Assembly (NCBI RefSeq): GCF_901827185.1 | Contig: NZ_LR594671.1 | Span: 4,552,001-4,616,000 of the forward strand | DNA length: 64,000 bases | Reading direction: 5' to 3' | From: Variovorax sp. PBL-E5 | Lineage (GTDB): Bacteria; Pseudomonadota; Gammaproteobacteria; Burkholderiales; Burkholderiaceae_C | In this document: one piece after another, positions 34,709-42,718 of the stretch | How the letters are laid out: every line of letters starts with the position of its first letter | Position numbering within the stretch: the first letter of the stretch is position 1 | Notes under the pieces: model-generated | Told to the model about the DNA's origin: nothing | The model's database searches: none | What the model saw: the letters and a program-made list of their open reading frames with translations, nothing else | Program-made: the position numbers and the translations under genes

Positions 34709-37081
34709 CTATTGCAGACCGGCGATCTGGCCGGATTGATCACGCGCCACGGGGCGGAAGGTGTTGCCGTGCTGCACGCCGGCGACGTTGCCGTGCTGGT
34801 CGCGCACGATGGTCTTCGGCGCCTGCTGGTGCTCGACGAGCCCCTGCAGCAGGTCGATCACCGGTGCGATCGGGTCCGGCTTCTCGAAGATGTCGCCGGT
34901 CTGGCCGTCAATGTCGAAGCCCTCGGGGATCGTGTCCGGGTGCGCGATGCGCGTGTTGATGATCGAGGTGCGGTTGTCGGCGTCGATCTGGTAGGCCTGC
35001 AGCTGCAGCCTCAGCACCTCGAGCTCGTGCTTGTATTGCGCTTCGAGCGCCTCGCGCTGCGCATCGCGTGCGTCGTTCGCCGCCTGGATCGAGAGCTGAT
35101 TCTGCTGGTCGCGTTCCTTGGCTTGCGCCTCGAATTGGGCCTGCTGCGCTTCGAGCGCCTGCTTCTGCTGGTCGCTCGACTGCTGAGCCTGCAGCCGCAT
35201 CTGCTCGACCGTGACTTGATAGGGCGGCGGCTCCGGCGGCTTCGTCGGCAGCGGCTTGTTGCCCGGGTCAGTCAGGTAGTCGTCGACGTTCTTGATGCCG
35301 CCCAGCTGGATGAGCTTCGCGTGCGTCTTGTAGATCTGCTGCGGCGTGACCATCATCTCGCCGAGCGGCGACGGCGCGAGCTGCATCTGCAGGTTGGCCA
35401 CGCTGCCGAGCACCGCGACGAGCTTCTCTTCGTCACCGGTGCCCAAGCCGACGTTGCACGTCATTTCGTAGCCGTCGCGCCAGTCGTTCGGGTCGCACTC
35501 CACGAACTTCCCGCGCAGGCGGTACGCGATCGGCTCCATGTCGCCTTCGGTCAGAAGGTGGTTGATGCCCTTGAAGGTCGGCACCACCAGGATCTCGCCG
35601 AGGATGCGCCCGATCAATTCGATGCGCTTCGCCGCGGCACCATTGAGCATCACAGCCTCGGCGGCGGTGCGGTCCTGGCGCAGCGCGTTCGGGTCCTGCC
35701 CCTGCTGCGACTTGTTCACGCCCGTGCGTTTCTCGCCCATCGTGTCGATGTATTCGAGCAACGGGAACATCTGACCGCCGACGAATGGCGTCGCGTCGCC
35801 GCCGAGCGCGTTCTGATTCTTGACGCGGATGAGGCCGCCAGGCCGCCCGTCGAGCAGGTCGTCGATGTCGGCAAGCGGCTCATCGCCGTCCATCAGCACC
35901 GTCTTGCGCGGGTTGTTGGCCAGCGTAGCGTTGTCGAGCACCGCGCGCGTCAGATCAGTCTTGATCTTCTGCAGGTCGCTCATCATCTCGGCGACGCTCA
36001 TGCCATCAAAGGTGTGCGGCACCAGGATCGGCGAGCCGGTAGCGATCGGCACCTCGTCGCATTCTTCGTTGCTGAGGATCAGGTCTTTCAGCCGGTAGAT
36101 GCAACGGCGCTCGGCGACACCATCGCCGTCGTAGTCGACAAGCACCCACTCCATGCGCAGCCACCCTTCGGTGAGCGTCTCGTCGTCGGATGCGATCTGC
36201 GTGTTGTTCGGATCGGTGTCGTTCGTCTCGCCGCGGCGGTTATGGCGCTGATCGCCCGCATCGCTCGTGGATTCGGGCATCTGACTCGCGGCCAGTTCTT
36301 CAGCCGTCACGTCGGTGAAGCCCATCTCGTGCAGGTCCGAGAGCGACACCTCCATGTCGCGCGCCACGTAGGGGCAGTCGGCCAGCAGCGGCGTCGTCCA
36401 ATTGCGCTGCACACGCAGATAGTTCGGATCGAAGGCCTCAACCTTGATCGTCTTGCGCTCGACCACCTTCGACAGCCGCACGTTCATCAGCGTCTGCATC
36501 ACCGGCTGGCCAGTCGCTGGATCAATCACCGGCAGGCCGCTCTCGGGATCGATCAGAGGACCCTGCACTGCCTGCTGACGTTCGATGGTGTCGGCGCCGT
36601 GCTGCTGCATCAGCATCTGGAGAATCTCGGGCGATGACACGCCATCGAGGCGGATGACACTCTTCGCGCGCTTCGTCTCCTTGCGCCAGTGGATGCACCC
36701 GTTCTTGACGGTCAGCGCGTCCTTGAACGCGGTGTAGAGCACCAAGAAGCCGTTGTTTTGCTTCTTGAAAACGTAATTGCAGGTGTCGGTCGCCTGCTCG
36801 GCGCCTTCGGCCTCGGCGGCCTGCGTGGGTTCGAACTCGACCGCGCGCTCGTTGCTCAAGAACATCTTCAGCAGGTCCGGCAGGATCCACTCGACGGTGT
36901 CCTGCACCTCGGAGGTGACGGTGTGCGACCAGCCCTCCTCTTCGTTGCCGTAGGGACGACGGAAGTACTCGCGCATGGCTCGCCTGCGTTCGTGCGCGAG
37001 CGTGCCCCACACGAAATCGGCAGAGCTGCTCTCCTGGCGCATCAAGAGCGCCAGCAGGGTCTCGTCGTCCATCTTGGCCAT
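34709..37081 (-). CDS. Portal protein (P22-like)
   Basis: This 790-residue protein matches P22-like portal length (about 725 residues in P22) and character: an N-terminal MAKMDDETLLALLMRQESSS, AHERRRAMREYFRRPYGNEE, an acidic middle, the stem/wing region ending in DGMSVAEMMSDLQKIKTDLT, and a long C-terminal helical Gln-rich barrel (about 630-720; YQVTVEQMRLQAQQSSDQQK). It forms the dodecameric DNA channel. A P22-type barrel suggests a headful packager. Confidence 0.85.
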   Translation of the reverse strand: MAKMDDETLLALLMRQESSSADFVWGTLAHERRRAMREYFRRPYGNEEEGWSHTVTSEVQDTVEWILPDLLKMFLSNERAVEFEPTQAAEAEGAEQATDTCNYVFKKQNNGFLVLYTAFKDALTVKNGCIHWRKETKRAKSVIRLDGVSSPEILQMLMQQHGADTIERQQAVQGPLIDPESGLPVIDPATGQPVMQTLMNVRLSKVVERKTIKVEAFDPNYLRVQRNWTTPLLADCPYVARDMEVSLSDLHEMGFTDVTAEELAASQMPESTSDAGDQRHNRRGETNDTDPNNTQIASDDETLTEGWLRMEWVLVDYDGDGVAERRCIYRLKDLILSNEECDEVPIATGSPILVPHTFDGMSVAEMMSDLQKIKTDLTRAVLDNATLANNPRKTVLMDGDEPLADIDDLLDGRPGGLIRVKNQNALGGDATPFVGGQMFPLLEYIDTMGEKRTGVNKSQQGQDPNALRQDRTAAEAVMLNGAAAKRIELIGRILGEILVVPTFKGINHLLTEGDMEPIAYRLRGKFVECDPNDWRDGYEMTCNVGLGTGDEEKLVAVLGSVANLQMQLAPSPLGEMMVTPQQIYKTHAKLIQLGGIKNVDDYLTDPGNKPLPTKPPEPPPYQVTVEQMRLQAQQSSDQQKQALEAQQAQFEAQAKERDQQNQLSIQAANDARDAQREALEAQYKHELEVLRLQLQAYQIDADNRTSIINTRIAHPDTIPEGFDIDGQTGDIFEKPDPIAPVIDLLQGLVEHQQAPKTIVRDQHGNVAGVQHGNTFRPVARDQSGQIAGLQ

Positions 37082-37084
37082 CTG

Positions 37085-37273
37085 CTATGCCTCAGGGATC
37101 ACGGTGCGCGGCCCTTCGGCCGAGTTGGCCTCGGACAGCTGCTGCGCGCGCTGGATGGGCGACAGCTCGGGCCACGGCGGCACGCCGACGACAGACGAGC
37201 CATCGGGATAGGTGTGCGTCTCGCCCATGCGCGTCTCATCTACCGCGGCGACCGCGGGAGTGTTCTTGGCCAT
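37085..37273 (-). CDS. Small phage protein between terminase and portal
   Basis: A 62-residue frame from ATG 37273 (MAKNTPAVAAVDETRMGETH, ending EGPRTVIPEA). It sits 3 bp upstream of the portal start on the coding strand and is probably co-translated. No family or motif is recognised. Confidence 0.6.
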   Translation of the reverse strand: MAKNTPAVAAVDETRMGETHTYPDGSSVVGVPPWPELSPIQRAQQLSEANSAEGPRTVIPEA

Positions 37274-37278
37274 GGTGA

Positions 37279-37575
37279 TCAGTCCTTCGCTTCGGAGGGT
37301 TCGGCCACCACGGCGGGCGTGGCGCTGGTGACGGTGCCCGGCTCGATCGCGCCAGGTCCCAGCGGCAGCGAATGCGTTGCCGGGTCCGCCGGGACGGGCG
37401 CCGCCACGGGCGCGCCACCCACCTGATAGGCGGTGCCGCCGACAGCAGCCGCAGCGGCCTGATCGGCGTGATGCTGCACCGCGGGGTGGATCAACTCGAC
37501 CAAGCGCTCGACCGCATCCATGCGGCCCATGATCACGCGCTTGAACAGGTCGTGCAGTTCGTCCTTGAGATTCAT
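37279..37575 (-). CDS. Small phage protein, Ala/Pro-rich C-terminus
   Basis: This 98-residue protein has a helical, charged N-terminus (MNLKDELHDLFKRVIMGRMD, ERLVELIHPAVQHHADQ) and a low-complexity Ala/Pro/Val-rich second half. It lies 20 bp after the terminase large subunit gene. Family unknown; it may be packaging-associated. Confidence 0.55.
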   Translation of the reverse strand: MNLKDELHDLFKRVIMGRMDAVERLVELIHPAVQHHADQAAAAAVGGTAYQVGGAPVAAPVPADPATHSLPLGPGAIEPGTVTSATPAVVAEPSEAKD

Positions 37576-37595
37576 GATTCTTCCTTTCGCGGCCG

Positions 37596-39038
37596 TCAGG
37601 CCAGTCGTTTGCGCTTGTATTCAATGGGTTTCGACGGCGCCGGCTTGGTGATCGCGAAGCGGCGCATCATGTAGGCGTAGCGCGAGGCAGACAGCAAGTC
37701 GTCATCGAGCTTCACGATCTTTCCGTCTTCGCGGTGATACATCCGGCACTCTTCGAACCACTCCGTGAGGTGCGAAAACACCTTCCATCGGCCGGTCTGC
37801 ATGCGGTCCAGGATCTCGACCACGCCGGCCTCAACACCGTTGCCACCGCTGCCTTCGACCACCTCGCCCTTTTCGTTCGCCTCGGGCGGATGCGTCGCCT
37901 TGTTTGGCAGCATCTTCATGCCCTGATCCGCGTACTGATCGCGCAGCGCCTGGCCAGAGCCCTTGTCGTGCTGCAGGCCGTCATGCGGCCACGCCCATGG
38001 CACCCACTCGCCCCAAGGCTTCACGCTGGCAGCGAACAGCACCGGCGTCTGCTCTTTCTTCCGGTACGCTTTGGTGACGTAGATGATGTCGGCGTCGCGG
38101 TCCCACGCCAGATTGACGGCGGCGCTCGGGTGATCCCATCCGAAATCGATGCCGTTGATCTGCGCCCAGTGCGCCGGGATGGCGAACGGCTCGACGCTGA
38201 TCGACTCGTCGGTGACCGGCCAGATACGCCCGCTACCGAGCGATGGGATGCCCTTCGTGCGAGCCTCCAGCTCATGCGCCGGATAGCCTGCAATGATCTC
38301 GGCCCGCTTCTCGGGCGTGTAGTGCTCGGCGTCGTCGATCGTCATCCGCGTGACGTGAGTGCCTGGCGCTTTTTCCATCATGAACCTCTTGACCACGCCT
38401 GTGATGCCCTTCAAGGGCGTGAAGGTCATCGCGAGGCTGCCACCGGTTGCGTTGGTCCGCGTCAGCGCCTCGAAATAGATGTCCTCATCTGGCTCTTCGT
38501 CGAGCCAGACCCAATGAAGCGTTTCGCCTTGGAACTTCTCGCGCCCCTGGTCGTAGCTCTTGAAGCCCAAGAGGCTCTCGGTCGCCTGAATGTCGCCTCC
38601 GCCGCCCCAGCGAATCACCAGCGTGTCGATCGCGTTGGCCAGCCCGCGCTTCATCGTCTTCTCGGTGATCACCTCGCGCGGCAGCGCGCCGGTTCCGATC
38701 GCATTGAATTCGCCGCACAGCACGCGCTGCACGGTCGCCCGCGTCAACTCGGACGTGACGCCGGCAGCCCAGGCCGAGATCGGCTTCGTGAACTCTCGTC
38801 CGACCCACCAATCCGGATAGCGCCCGGTCAGGTGCATCGCAGTCTCGTAGCCAGCGCTCCATGTCTTGCCGAGCTGGTTGCCGGCCATCAACAGCCGCTC
38901 GCGGGATTCGCGGCCGGCAGCATGGAACTCGGCTTGTTTCGGGTAGGCCCGGTATTCCCTGAGCTGGTTTTCCCGCCGGCGCCGCTGCTTCTCCGCATGC
39001 AGCGCGAGCCATTCAAGCTTTTGGGCGCGCGTCAGCAC
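37596..39038 (-). CDS. Terminase large subunit
   Basis: This 480-residue packaging motor has Walker A GNQLGKT (53-59), Walker B HWVWLDEE (about 175-182) and a C-terminal RNase-H-like nuclease domain (about 260-450), with acidic residues in INGIDFGWDHPSAAVNLAWD and near the end in KLDDDLLSASRYAYMM. It cuts and threads concatemeric DNA into proheads through the portal at 34709. Its start lies within the end of the small subunit gene (26-bp overlap), supporting coupled translation. Confidence 0.92.
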   Translation of the reverse strand: MLTRAQKLEWLALHAEKQRRRRENQLREYRAYPKQAEFHAAGRESRERLLMAGNQLGKTWSAGYETAMHLTGRYPDWWVGREFTKPISAWAAGVTSELTRATVQRVLCGEFNAIGTGALPREVITEKTMKRGLANAIDTLVIRWGGGGDIQATESLLGFKSYDQGREKFQGETLHWVWLDEEPDEDIYFEALTRTNATGGSLAMTFTPLKGITGVVKRFMMEKAPGTHVTRMTIDDAEHYTPEKRAEIIAGYPAHELEARTKGIPSLGSGRIWPVTDESISVEPFAIPAHWAQINGIDFGWDHPSAAVNLAWDRDADIIYVTKAYRKKEQTPVLFAASVKPWGEWVPWAWPHDGLQHDKGSGQALRDQYADQGMKMLPNKATHPPEANEKGEVVEGSGGNGVEAGVVEILDRMQTGRWKVFSHLTEWFEECRMYHREDGKIVKLDDDLLSASRYAYMMRRFAITKPAPSKPIEYKRKRLA

Positions 39039-39474
39039 TCTTTGCCGCCTCGATCGCGGCCATCTTCGTGTCGAGCTGCTCGTCCGTCAGATCCGTCAGC
39101 GTCGTGCGCTGGTCGATCTCGATCTTCTCGCCGAAGCTGCCCGGGTCAGCCTTCGCGGCTTGCCACCGGTAGTGATGGGCCAACTCCTTCGCCTTCGCGA
39201 GCATGAACGGCGTGCGAGCACCACGCAGCACCGCCTCGGCCTTGTCGGCATGCGAGCGGGCAGCAGAAATGCGAGCCTCGCGCACACGCGCGGAACGATC
39301 CGGCTCAGCGCCAACCCAGCGACCGAGACTCGCGATCCCGATCTTTAGCTTCCTACAGATTTCCGTCTGCGTGTTGCCGTCGGTGATCTGGTCGCAGAGC
39401 CAGTCGATGCCGAGCTCATCGAGCGTCTTGGCTGCGCTGCCCTTCTTGGCGGCCGGCTTCTTGGCCACGGCCAT
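39013..39474 (-). CDS. Terminase small subunit
   Basis: This 153-residue protein has a basic N-terminus (MAVAKKPAAKKGSAAKTLDE), a helix-turn-helix at about 28-55 (ITDGNTQTEICRKLKIGIAS) and a helical oligomerisation region. This is the layout of small terminase subunits that bind pac/cos sites and load the large subunit. It overlaps the large subunit start. The packaging site could be in or near this gene or its leader. Confidence 0.85.
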   Translation of the reverse strand: MAVAKKPAAKKGSAAKTLDELGIDWLCDQITDGNTQTEICRKLKIGIASLGRWVGAEPDRSARVREARISAARSHADKAEAVLRGARTPFMLAKAKELAHHYRWQAAKADPGSFGEKIEIDQRTTLTDLTDEQLDTKMAAIEAAKSADARPKA

Positions 39475-39713
39475 CAGGATTGCTCCTCAAGCAGAGCTTG
39501 CGGAATGAATCCAGCGACCAGGAGGCAGGCGCACATCTTATCGGCGCGCTTTTGCTCCGGCGTTCTGGTTGCCTTGCGCGCTTCCTCCTGGCGGAAGTAT
39601 TCGGCATAGGCCCGAGACGTGCGGCGGTCGTCGCAGAAGATACACAGCAACGGCAAGCACGAGATGCCAAGCAGCACGAGCGAAATGATGAGAAGTACGG
39701 TGTCGTCGTTCAT
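39474..39713 (-). CDS. Small membrane protein at the start of the late operon
   Basis: This 79-residue protein has a strong N-terminal membrane span (residues 4-27, DTVLLIISLVLLGISCLPLL) followed by a charged cytoplasmic region and a second hydrophobic patch near the C-terminus. It directly precedes and touches the terminase small subunit start. Function unknown. It is the first late gene after the long leader. Confidence 0.6.
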   Translation of the reverse strand: MNDDTVLLIISLVLLGISCLPLLCIFCDDRRTSRAYAEYFRQEEARKATRTPEQKRADKMCACLLVAGFIPQALLEEQS

Positions 39714-40277
39714 GGTTCGGGGCTCCCTTGGGCTTATCCGATGGAGCCGGGCTCAGTTTTGAGCCGGGCTCTGGGGTGTCCTGAGAAATCAGGAGACTGG
39801 CGTCGACGCTCAAACGCCGACTTGCGAATTTGTGCAAACCGGGGTTTCGAGCAAACTGGATGAGATGTCCTCGGAACTGAGGAGATCGAAGGCGGTCCAT
39901 CCGGCTGACGCTTGCGCGCTGGACCGATGCGGTTCGCACTCGCGCCTCGCGAACTCAGAGTGCGTGAGTCATGATTCCCGAGCGGCTGCGCGCTCGCCCA
40001 GGCGAGGCTGCCGGGATGCGTTGGGATGGAAACGAAGGCAGGCACTTCCCCTGCATGTCACGGGTCGAGAGATCGCGTTTGAAACGCAATCTCCGCCCAC
40101 GGTGTTAAACCGCTGATCGGGCGTGAGTCCCCAATGGTCGGAACAGCAGCGGCGATCAACTCCGCTGGCCAACTCCACCGGATTCGGGGGTTTTGGACTT
40201 ATGAGAAGTTGCCGGTTACCCACAGTCCGGCGCCCGGCGTGAGGCATCCCGTGCGGGTAGGCCGGCGGAAATGAAAA
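39714..40277 (-). other. Long structured leader of the late operon, no gene seen
   Basis: No convincing reading frame on either strand. Several hairpins are clear: two tandem copies of GAGCCGGGCTC (39744-39754 and 39761-39771) that can pair with each other, TCCTGA-GAAA-TCAGGA at 39779-39794, and the palindrome GCGTTTGAAACGC at 40075-40087. The stretch follows the tR'-like terminator and precedes the first late gene, so it may hold a packaging site or processing elements. Confidence 0.55.
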
Positions 40278-40298
40278 AGCCCTCCATTGCAGAGGGCT
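40274..40298 (-). terminator. tR'-like terminator downstream of the late promoter
   Basis: On the minus strand AGCCCTC pairs with GAGGGCT around a 7-nt loop, followed by TTTTTCAT. It lies about 75-95 nt downstream of the late promoter start, the same arrangement as lambda pR'-tR', where Q protein is needed to pass. Confidence 0.8.
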
Positions 40299-40377
40299 CA
40301 GACTCTGAGCTTTACCGGCAGCACCGCCTCCAACATGGACGGGCTGCTCCTACGCCATTGCTCAGCAGTTGGCGAGA

Positions 40378-40408
40378 ATTATAGAGGAGTTAGCACCAGT
40401 TGCGTCAA
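40378..40408 (-). promoter_or_regulatory. Late promoter, pR'-like
   Basis: On the minus strand TTGACG (40403-40408) and a perfect TATAAT (40378-40383) are separated by 19 bp, slightly longer than ideal. The start point would be near 40371. It lies at the end of the zinc-ribbon gene, just downstream of the Q-like gene. Confidence 0.75.
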
Positions 40409-40418
40409 GTGTCGCAGT

Positions 40419-40775
40419 TCACCACGGATCGGATGATCGATCTGCGTCACCTCTTCGAATTTCCAGCAATTCCATCTGGTCGGTGGCCGGTAGCCGCAGG
40501 CCGCATGACACGCACTGAAGCCGGCGCTCCCTGTCGTCGTAGTCCTCAAGCTCGCCGGTGCAACTCGGGCACCAGAGATACGGCGCGACTTCGGGCGCTC
40601 GCGGCGGTGCAGTTGGTGCGTCGACGCCATACACCGCACGACGGATCGAATAGCCAAGCTTCGAGCTGTAGTGGTGGCTTTCCACTTGAAGCGGATCAAG
40701 CAGCGCCGTGCAAGCGAATCGCCCCGTCCTTTCCTCGATCGGGGACGCGCACAGAAGACAGTACAGCTTTCGCAT
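40419..40775 (-). CDS. Zinc-ribbon protein of the delayed-early operon
   Basis: This 118-residue protein has an N-terminal C-x-x-C (YCLLCASPIEE) and a C-terminal ribbon YLWCPSCTGELEDYDDRERR followed by LQCVSCGLRLP, so four or more paired Cys. It starts immediately after the Q-like stop (1 bp apart) and ends just before the late promoter. It may be an auxiliary transcription or nucleic-acid-binding factor; no family was recognised. Confidence 0.65.
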   Translation of the reverse strand: MRKLYCLLCASPIEERTGRFACTALLDPLQVESHHYSSKLGYSIRRAVYGVDAPTAPPRAPEVAPYLWCPSCTGELEDYDDRERRLQCVSCGLRLPATDQMELLEIRRGDADRSSDPW

Positions 40776-41306
40776 TTAATACCCTCGATTGATCAGCATC
40801 TGACGCCCGTCATGCAACAGTTGGGCCAAGCCCTCCATCGAAGTGCCGATGGCCCGGCAAGCCTTGTTCGGGCTCACGGGCTTGCAGTATGCCCAATGGA
40901 TCGCCGCGCTGTTCCGGCCGGGCAGCGCCGTCACTGCGGATGCGATCTTGACCGCGTCCGCACGGTCGACTGGAGGAACCGTGAGGCTCCCGTAGGCCGC
41001 GCGCGCACGGGTGGGCGGCGGAGCCATGCGGAACATGGGCGCGGACGACGGCGCGGACGAGCCGTTGCACCAGGCAGCCCAATTGCGCAGCCGGTCGTCG
41101 ATGTCCCGCTGATGCCACGGCACGACATGGAAGTCGATAGGAGCGGTTCCCCTCGCTCGCCTGACGGCTTTGGGCGGCGGAGCGATGACTGGCGGCGGCT
41201 CTGCGGCGCGCAGCTCGGCCGCCGCGATGATGCTGGCGGCCATTTCGACAAGGCCCTTCTTGTGCGCGCTCGGCCTCCGCTCTGCTGGGATGATCTCCGT
41301 CAACAT
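40776..41306 (-). CDS. Q-like late antitermination protein (candidate)
   Basis: This 176-residue protein has a DDRLRNWAAWCNG segment (about residues 69-81), as found at the N-terminal core of phage Q-type and related late regulators, and a C-terminal helical region (VDRADAVKIASAVTALPGRN, IGTSMEGLAQLLHDGRQML) resembling a sigma-region-4-like HTH. Its position, immediately upstream of a promoter-terminator pair that begins the late operon, strongly fits a Q role. The assignment is from position plus weak sequence likeness. Confidence 0.65.
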   Translation of the reverse strand: MLTEIIPAERRPSAHKKGLVEMAASIIAAAELRAAEPPPVIAPPPKAVRRARGTAPIDFHVVPWHQRDIDDRLRNWAAWCNGSSAPSSAPMFRMAPPPTRARAAYGSLTVPPVDRADAVKIASAVTALPGRNSAAIHWAYCKPVSPNKACRAIGTSMEGLAQLLHDGRQMLINRGY

Positions 41307-41319
41307 CTGAGACAGGTCT

Positions 41320-41547
41320 TTACTCTTGCGAAGCCGCGTCGATCGTGATCAGCACTTCCGCGAACGCGTCAGATTTGTTGTCGCTGTGAATGAAGCACTT
41401 CGCCACCTTGACGTTGTGCCCGCCCAGATCCAGGCCTGCAGACCGGGCGACTGCTTCGGCGAGTACCTGCCGCAGCGCAGCGCCATCGAGGCGGGCGCTG
41501 TACTGCACCTGATCGACCTTTACCGAATTGACATTGATAGATTTCAT
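41320..41547 (-). CDS. Small early phage protein
   Basis: This 75-residue protein (MKSINVNSVKVDQVQYSARL, ending AFAEVLITIDAASQE) is alternating beta-like at both ends with a helical centre. No family recognised. It is 13 bp upstream of the Q-like gene in the same transcript. Confidence 0.55.
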   Translation of the reverse strand: MKSINVNSVKVDQVQYSARLDGAALRQVLAEAVARSAGLDLGGHNVKVAKCFIHSDNKSDAFAEVLITIDAASQE

Positions 41548-41836
41548 CTCGCACGCCTTTAACTAAATGACAGCCGTATTAATCTCAAATTCACAACGAT
41601 GGCTAATTAGTACCCCAGACCTTAAAACTCCCCCTGTGGAGAGAGACCTAGCCCATCCTTAGGGAGGCCTTCACCCAGGGACAGAATTGCCACCGAGACC
41701 CGTCAGCCGTTCGACGATCGGGCGCTAACTTCGCCACCCTTGCCCCTGCTTCCTCGTCTTCCTCACAGTTGGGGCGTCTTCCTTTGCCGCTGCGGTTAAA
41801 CCATGTCCCACCAGCAAAGTGCAGAGTTGTGTCCAG
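41548..41836. other. Non-coding interval between primase and the small early gene
   Basis: This 289-bp AT-richer interval follows the primase stop on the minus strand. No frame longer than a few codons with a plausible start was found on the minus strand, and plus-strand frames here run antisense into the primase. No promoter or terminator was identified with confidence. It could contain the phage replication origin or a control site. Confidence 0.4.
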
Positions 41837-42718
41837 CTATGTCACGGACTCACCCTTTCGAACCTGCATCAGGAGCTCGCAGACCGCGAGCAAGCCGGCG
41901 CGTGCATGAAGGTCGTTGGCATCCTCGCCAAGGACCGGCGACATGCAGTAATGCAGCCCCGTCTGTTTCGCGGCGCGCTGCCCTGCCCCGCTCTTGTCGT
42001 TGTCGGCAAAGACGTAGCGGCGCCCGGACTTCAGCATTCCTGCGACATGGGTCATATTGAAGTCGCTGAAGCACACCAACGTCGAAGCATTCAGGCGCAT
42101 CTGACGAAGCGCCGCGTCAATCGACAGGCCTGTGGCATATCCCTCGCATAAGACCGTTTCTGCGGCGCTTGATGGGCCAAGACGAAGGACGGCGCCTGTC
42201 GCGCGCATGCCATAGGTCATCTTCTTCTGCCAACGCATGACGCCTGGCTGTTCCTCGGTGTCCGTCCAACGAATGACTTGAGCACCAAGCAGCTCGTTCG
42301 TGGAGAAATCGCGCATTGGAACCAACAAGCCGCCGTCTGGCAACACCAGGCCTTGAGCATCAGGAAGGCGCTTGCGGAAGAGATAGTCATGCGTGCCGGG
42401 AACGGCCGTTCGGAGCATCTGCGCAGCTCTCTGCGCGGCTTTGCGCTGCGCATCCGCCGCCTTAGCCTTCTGGGAGTCCTTCTGCGCGCGCCAAGCCTTC
42501 TTGTCCTCTTCGGTCCAGGGTGCGGCGTTCGGATCGTCGTACCAATGCGCCACGCCTTCGCCATCCCAGGCGAAGACCCAGCCGCGCCGGCCATCCCAGA
42601 AGTAAGCCCCGTTCTTGCTGCGCGGCTTTTCGGTGGTCCCGCATCGCTGGATCTTGTCCATCGGATGCAAGTCACGGATCTCGATCCCGTGCGCACGCGC
42701 GAAGTCGATGAAGTTCAT
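41837..42718 (-). CDS. Toprim-domain DNA primase
   Basis: This 293-residue protein has an N-terminal segment with MDKIQRCGTTEKPRSKNGAY and YFWDGRRGWVFAWDGEG, then a Toprim domain: ETVLCEGYATGLSIDAAL with the catalytic Glu, followed by RRYVFADNDKSGAGQRAAKQ with the D-x-D pair. It synthesises primers for phage DNA replication. It overlaps the helicase stop (ATGA). It lacks an obvious fused helicase domain, the helicase being the separate upstream gene. Confidence 0.85.
   Translation of the reverse strand: MNFIDFARAHGIEIRDLHPMDKIQRCGTTEKPRSKNGAYFWDGRRGWVFAWDGEGVAHWYDDPNAAPWTEEDKKAWRAQKDSQKAKAADAQRKAAQRAAQMLRTAVPGTHDYLFRKRLPDAQGLVLPDGGLLVPMRDFSTNELLGAQVIRWTDTEEQPGVMRWQKKMTYGMRATGAVLRLGPSSAAETVLCEGYATGLSIDAALRQMRLNASTLVCFSDFNMTHVAGMLKSGRRYVFADNDKSGAGQRAAKQTGLHYCMSPVLGEDANDLHARAGLLAVCELLMQVRKGESVT

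Noticed and set aside
39734..40045. 103-codon minus-strand frame in the late leader
   Set aside because: Ser/Arg/Pro-rich composition, no ribosome-binding site, and it crosses the structured leader; judged non-coding.
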